Shown here: piece after piece, positions 62,592-64,000 of the stretch | Layout: the number at the start of each line of letters is the position of its first letter | How positions within the stretch are numbered: position 1 is the first letter of the stretch | Assembly (NCBI RefSeq): GCF_014137995.1 | Contig: NZ_JACGWV010000001.1 | Span: 3,596,001 to 3,660,000, forward strand | Direction: 5' to 3' | Length of the DNA: 64,000 bases | Source of the DNA: Promicromonospora sukumoe | GTDB lineage: Bacteria; Actinomycetota; Actinomycetes; Actinomycetales; Cellulomonadaceae | The notes under the pieces: generated by a model | The model's database searches: none | Told to the model about the DNA's origin: nothing | The model's input: only the letters and a program-made list of their open reading frames with translations | Made by a program: the position numbers and the translations under genes

Positions 62592-62652
62592 GTTGACCAC
62601 AGCAGTTGCTGCCAGAAGGCTCACCGGCCTGGCAGCAACTGCTGTGGTCGAC
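62592..62652. terminator. 23-bp stem terminator overlapping the HTTM 3' end
   Basis: Bases 62592-62614 pair with 62630-62652 with one G-T pair and a 15-base loop. The HTTM stop codon (62621-62623) lies in the loop, so one arm encodes the protein's last residues. It serves both convergent genes. Confidence 0.8.
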
Positions 62653-63559
62653 GTCGTCTCGGGGGCCGTGGCGTGGCGCGAGGGCCCAGGAAGAGGCAGT
62701 CGCCCGCCATCATGAAGAGCGAGAAGAACGGCAGGCCCATGAGCAGCGCAATGCCCGCGTGCATGGCGAGCGCCCCGGCCACGGCGCCCACGCGCAGGTG
62801 TCGCTGCAAGAGCAGGAGCGGGAACATGAGCTGCAGCGCGAGCGTCCCCCACGTCACGGCGGCCACGAGCCAGCCGTTGCTCGCGATGAGGTCGGCCAGG
62901 GGCGGCCACGGCCGGAACTGAGGCAGCGAGAGCGGGTAGTACACCGCCGAGCCGTCGCGCCACGCCTCCCCCTGGAGCTTGAACAGCCCCGACAGCACGT
63001 ACACCAGGCAGATCTGCGCGCCCACCGCGAGCACGGCGGCGTTGTGCAGCAGGTTGCGTACCTGCGCCCGGCCGGGTCCCGGGGCCGACGACGGCGACGC
63101 CGCCGGGCGCGATCTCGCGAGGCCCGCGCCGCTCCCCCGCCGTCGGGCGTCCAGGGACCAGCGGGCCGACGTGTCCGCGAAGCACAGGTACACCAGCAGG
63201 ATGCGGGAGATGTTGTCGCCCTGGTCGGCGAGCAGCGGGTTGACCGACGTCAGGCCCCACCAGCCGAGCAGGAGCAGCGGCACCGTCCACCGCGCGCGCC
63301 AGCCGGCCGCCACGAGCACCGCGACCAGGAACAGCGCGACGAGGCCCGCCGTGAGCAGCGGGGCGGCGGTCAGGACGTGCCCGCCGAGCGGCGTCGTCCA
63401 GCGGGCGCCCGTGCCCCACAGGGCCTGGTGCGCGGGGAAGTTCACGGCGACATACCCGGCGACGCCCACGCCGAACACGATGCGCATCAGCGCGACGCCG
63501 TAGGTCGCGTGGGCGCGGTCGGTCATCCAGCGGACGCCGGCGTCGAACAGGCGGGTCAC
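62621..63559 (-). CDS. HTTM-domain membrane protein
   Basis: This protein is 312 residues from GTG 63559, which overlaps the upstream stop as GTGA. The HTTM (horizontally transferred transmembrane, related to vitamin K-dependent carboxylase) pattern is visible: YGVALMRIVFGVGVAGYVAV at the start, LLLLGWWGLTSVNPLLADQG, NISRILLVYLCFADTSARWS, VYVLSGLFKLQGEAWRDGSA and PQFRPWPPLADLIASNGWLV. About seven membrane helices are present. The biochemical activity in bacteria is unproven. Coupling to the next gene upstream suggests a complex. Confidence 0.88.
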   Translation of the reverse strand: MTRLFDAGVRWMTDRAHATYGVALMRIVFGVGVAGYVAVNFPAHQALWGTGARWTTPLGGHVLTAAPLLTAGLVALFLVAVLVAAGWRARWTVPLLLLGWWGLTSVNPLLADQGDNISRILLVYLCFADTSARWSLDARRRGSGAGLARSRPAASPSSAPGPGRAQVRNLLHNAAVLAVGAQICLVYVLSGLFKLQGEAWRDGSAVYYPLSLPQFRPWPPLADLIASNGWLVAAVTWGTLALQLMFPLLLLQRHLRVGAVAGALAMHAGIALLMGLPFFSLFMMAGDCLFLGPRATPRPPRRRRPQQLLPGR

Positions 63560-64000
63560 GGGGTGCGCCCCGATCCCGTCAGCGTGTCCCAGGTGCCGCG
63601 GAACGCGCCGTCGTCCTGCCCGGGGACGACGACGGGCGGGCGGGCGCCGAGCAGGAGCTCGGTCGGCGCGGGGCGCTCGCTCGTCCCCTGCGGCGCCAGG
63701 GCCTGGCGCACGACGCTCACCTGGACGTACACGGGGTCGGCGCTGCCCCTTTCCGGTGCTCCTGACTCCGGCTCGGGCTCCGCCAGGTCGCCGGAAGCCC
63801 GCAGCACCTGCGTCGCGTACGCGGCGGCGGCGCGGTCCAGGCCGAGGTAGTCGTCGACGACGTCGGGTGGTCCCCCGGCGTCGAGCAGCGTGTCGCGGAG
63901 GCCCGGCCAGGGTGCGGCGTCGCCCGAGCCGGCGTCACCGGAACCAGCGTCGCCCGGCTCGGCAGTGCCGGTGCCTGCACCGCCCGGCCCCGCGGGCCCC
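63556..64000 (-). CDS. Partner of the HTTM protein, N-terminus cut by window edge
   Basis: The frame is open from the right edge of the window to a stop at 63556, giving 148 visible codons without the start. The visible part begins with a Gly/Ala/Glu-rich stretch, then LGLDRAAAAYATQVLRASGD, a Pro/Glu-rich linker, VYVQVSVVRQALAPQGTSER and a C-terminal GAFRGTWDTLTGSGRTP. It overlaps the HTTM start by four bases. HTTM genes in actinobacteria are usually coupled to a DUF5819 gene; the identity here is inferred from position only. Confidence 0.7.
   Translation of the reverse strand, partial: GPAGPGGAGTGTAEPGDAGSGDAGSGDAAPWPGLRDTLLDAGGPPDVVDDYLGLDRAAAAYATQVLRASGDLAEPEPESGAPERGSADPVYVQVSVVRQALAPQGTSERPAPTELLLGARPPVVVPGQDDGAFRGTWDTLTGSGRTP

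Overview
The window is high-GC actinobacterial DNA, most likely from a member of the Micrococcales (Cellulomonadaceae/Promicromonosporaceae type). The evidence is the strong GC bias with frequent GTG starts, the actinobacterial families DUF3052 and DUF3145, and a fatty-acid block ordered aceE, PucR/FasR-type regulator, fabD, fabH, acpP, fabF. This is inference from gene content; no rRNA is present to confirm it.

Left chromosomal flank (1-9209). A trehalose pair (treZ, cut by the window edge, and treY, ATGA-coupled) is read leftwards. Then come a Gln/Tyr-Pro-Gly-rich protein with a classical terminator, a small membrane protein overlapping tail-to-tail a one-subunit potassium channel, a 49-residue very basic Trp-rich peptide, an acidic protein of unknown role, a TetR/DUF4267 divergent pair with clear palindromes, and the initiator tRNA-fMet.

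Mobile island (about 9210-50937, 41.7 kb). A 44-bp perfect repeat of the 3' half of tRNA-Val(TAC) lies at 9210-9253 and again inside the intact tRNA gene at 50894-50937. A tyrosine integrase and a small excisionase-like protein sit beside the tRNA. Reading left to right, the cargo is: a nearly gene-free segment; a broken RHS tip relic, an immunity candidate and a 2868-residue secreted RHS polymorphic toxin, translationally coupled to a secreted DNRLRE/LamG protein that shares its N-terminal module; a frameshifted Ros/MucR-type zinc-finger repeat protein; a fusion of 14 WD40 repeats to a KAP P-loop NTPase, facing a DUF4062 gene and two unrecognised genes; a single polypeptide combining MobF relaxase, helicase and DnaG-like primase; XRE regulators; a RiPP-like locus (53-residue peptide, asparagine-synthetase-like ligase without the glutaminase cysteine, GNAT, and a divergent alpha/beta hydrolase with an XRE-TPR regulator); a coupled HAD/resolvase-like operon; and a ParB-like gene with an overlapping 30-codon leader. 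I see no VirB4, T4CP or TraB/FtsK translocase, so the element looks mobilizable rather than self-transmissible.

Right chromosomal flank (50938-64000). An AhpE-like peroxiredoxin and a DUF3052 gene are followed by aceE (pyruvate dehydrogenase E1) and the type II fatty acid synthesis genes. Together these turn pyruvate into acetyl-CoA and then acyl chains under a PucR-family activator. Peptide deformylase, a DUF3145 gene and an HTTM membrane protein with a partner cut by the window edge complete the region. Several very long perfect palindromes act as intergenic terminators here.

The strongest candidates for undescribed biology are the RiPP-like locus (about 39.3-44.0 kb), the WD40-KAP/DUF4062 cassette (about 25.2-32.6 kb), and the RHS/LamG pair with its displaced tip relic (about 10.1-22.9 kb).
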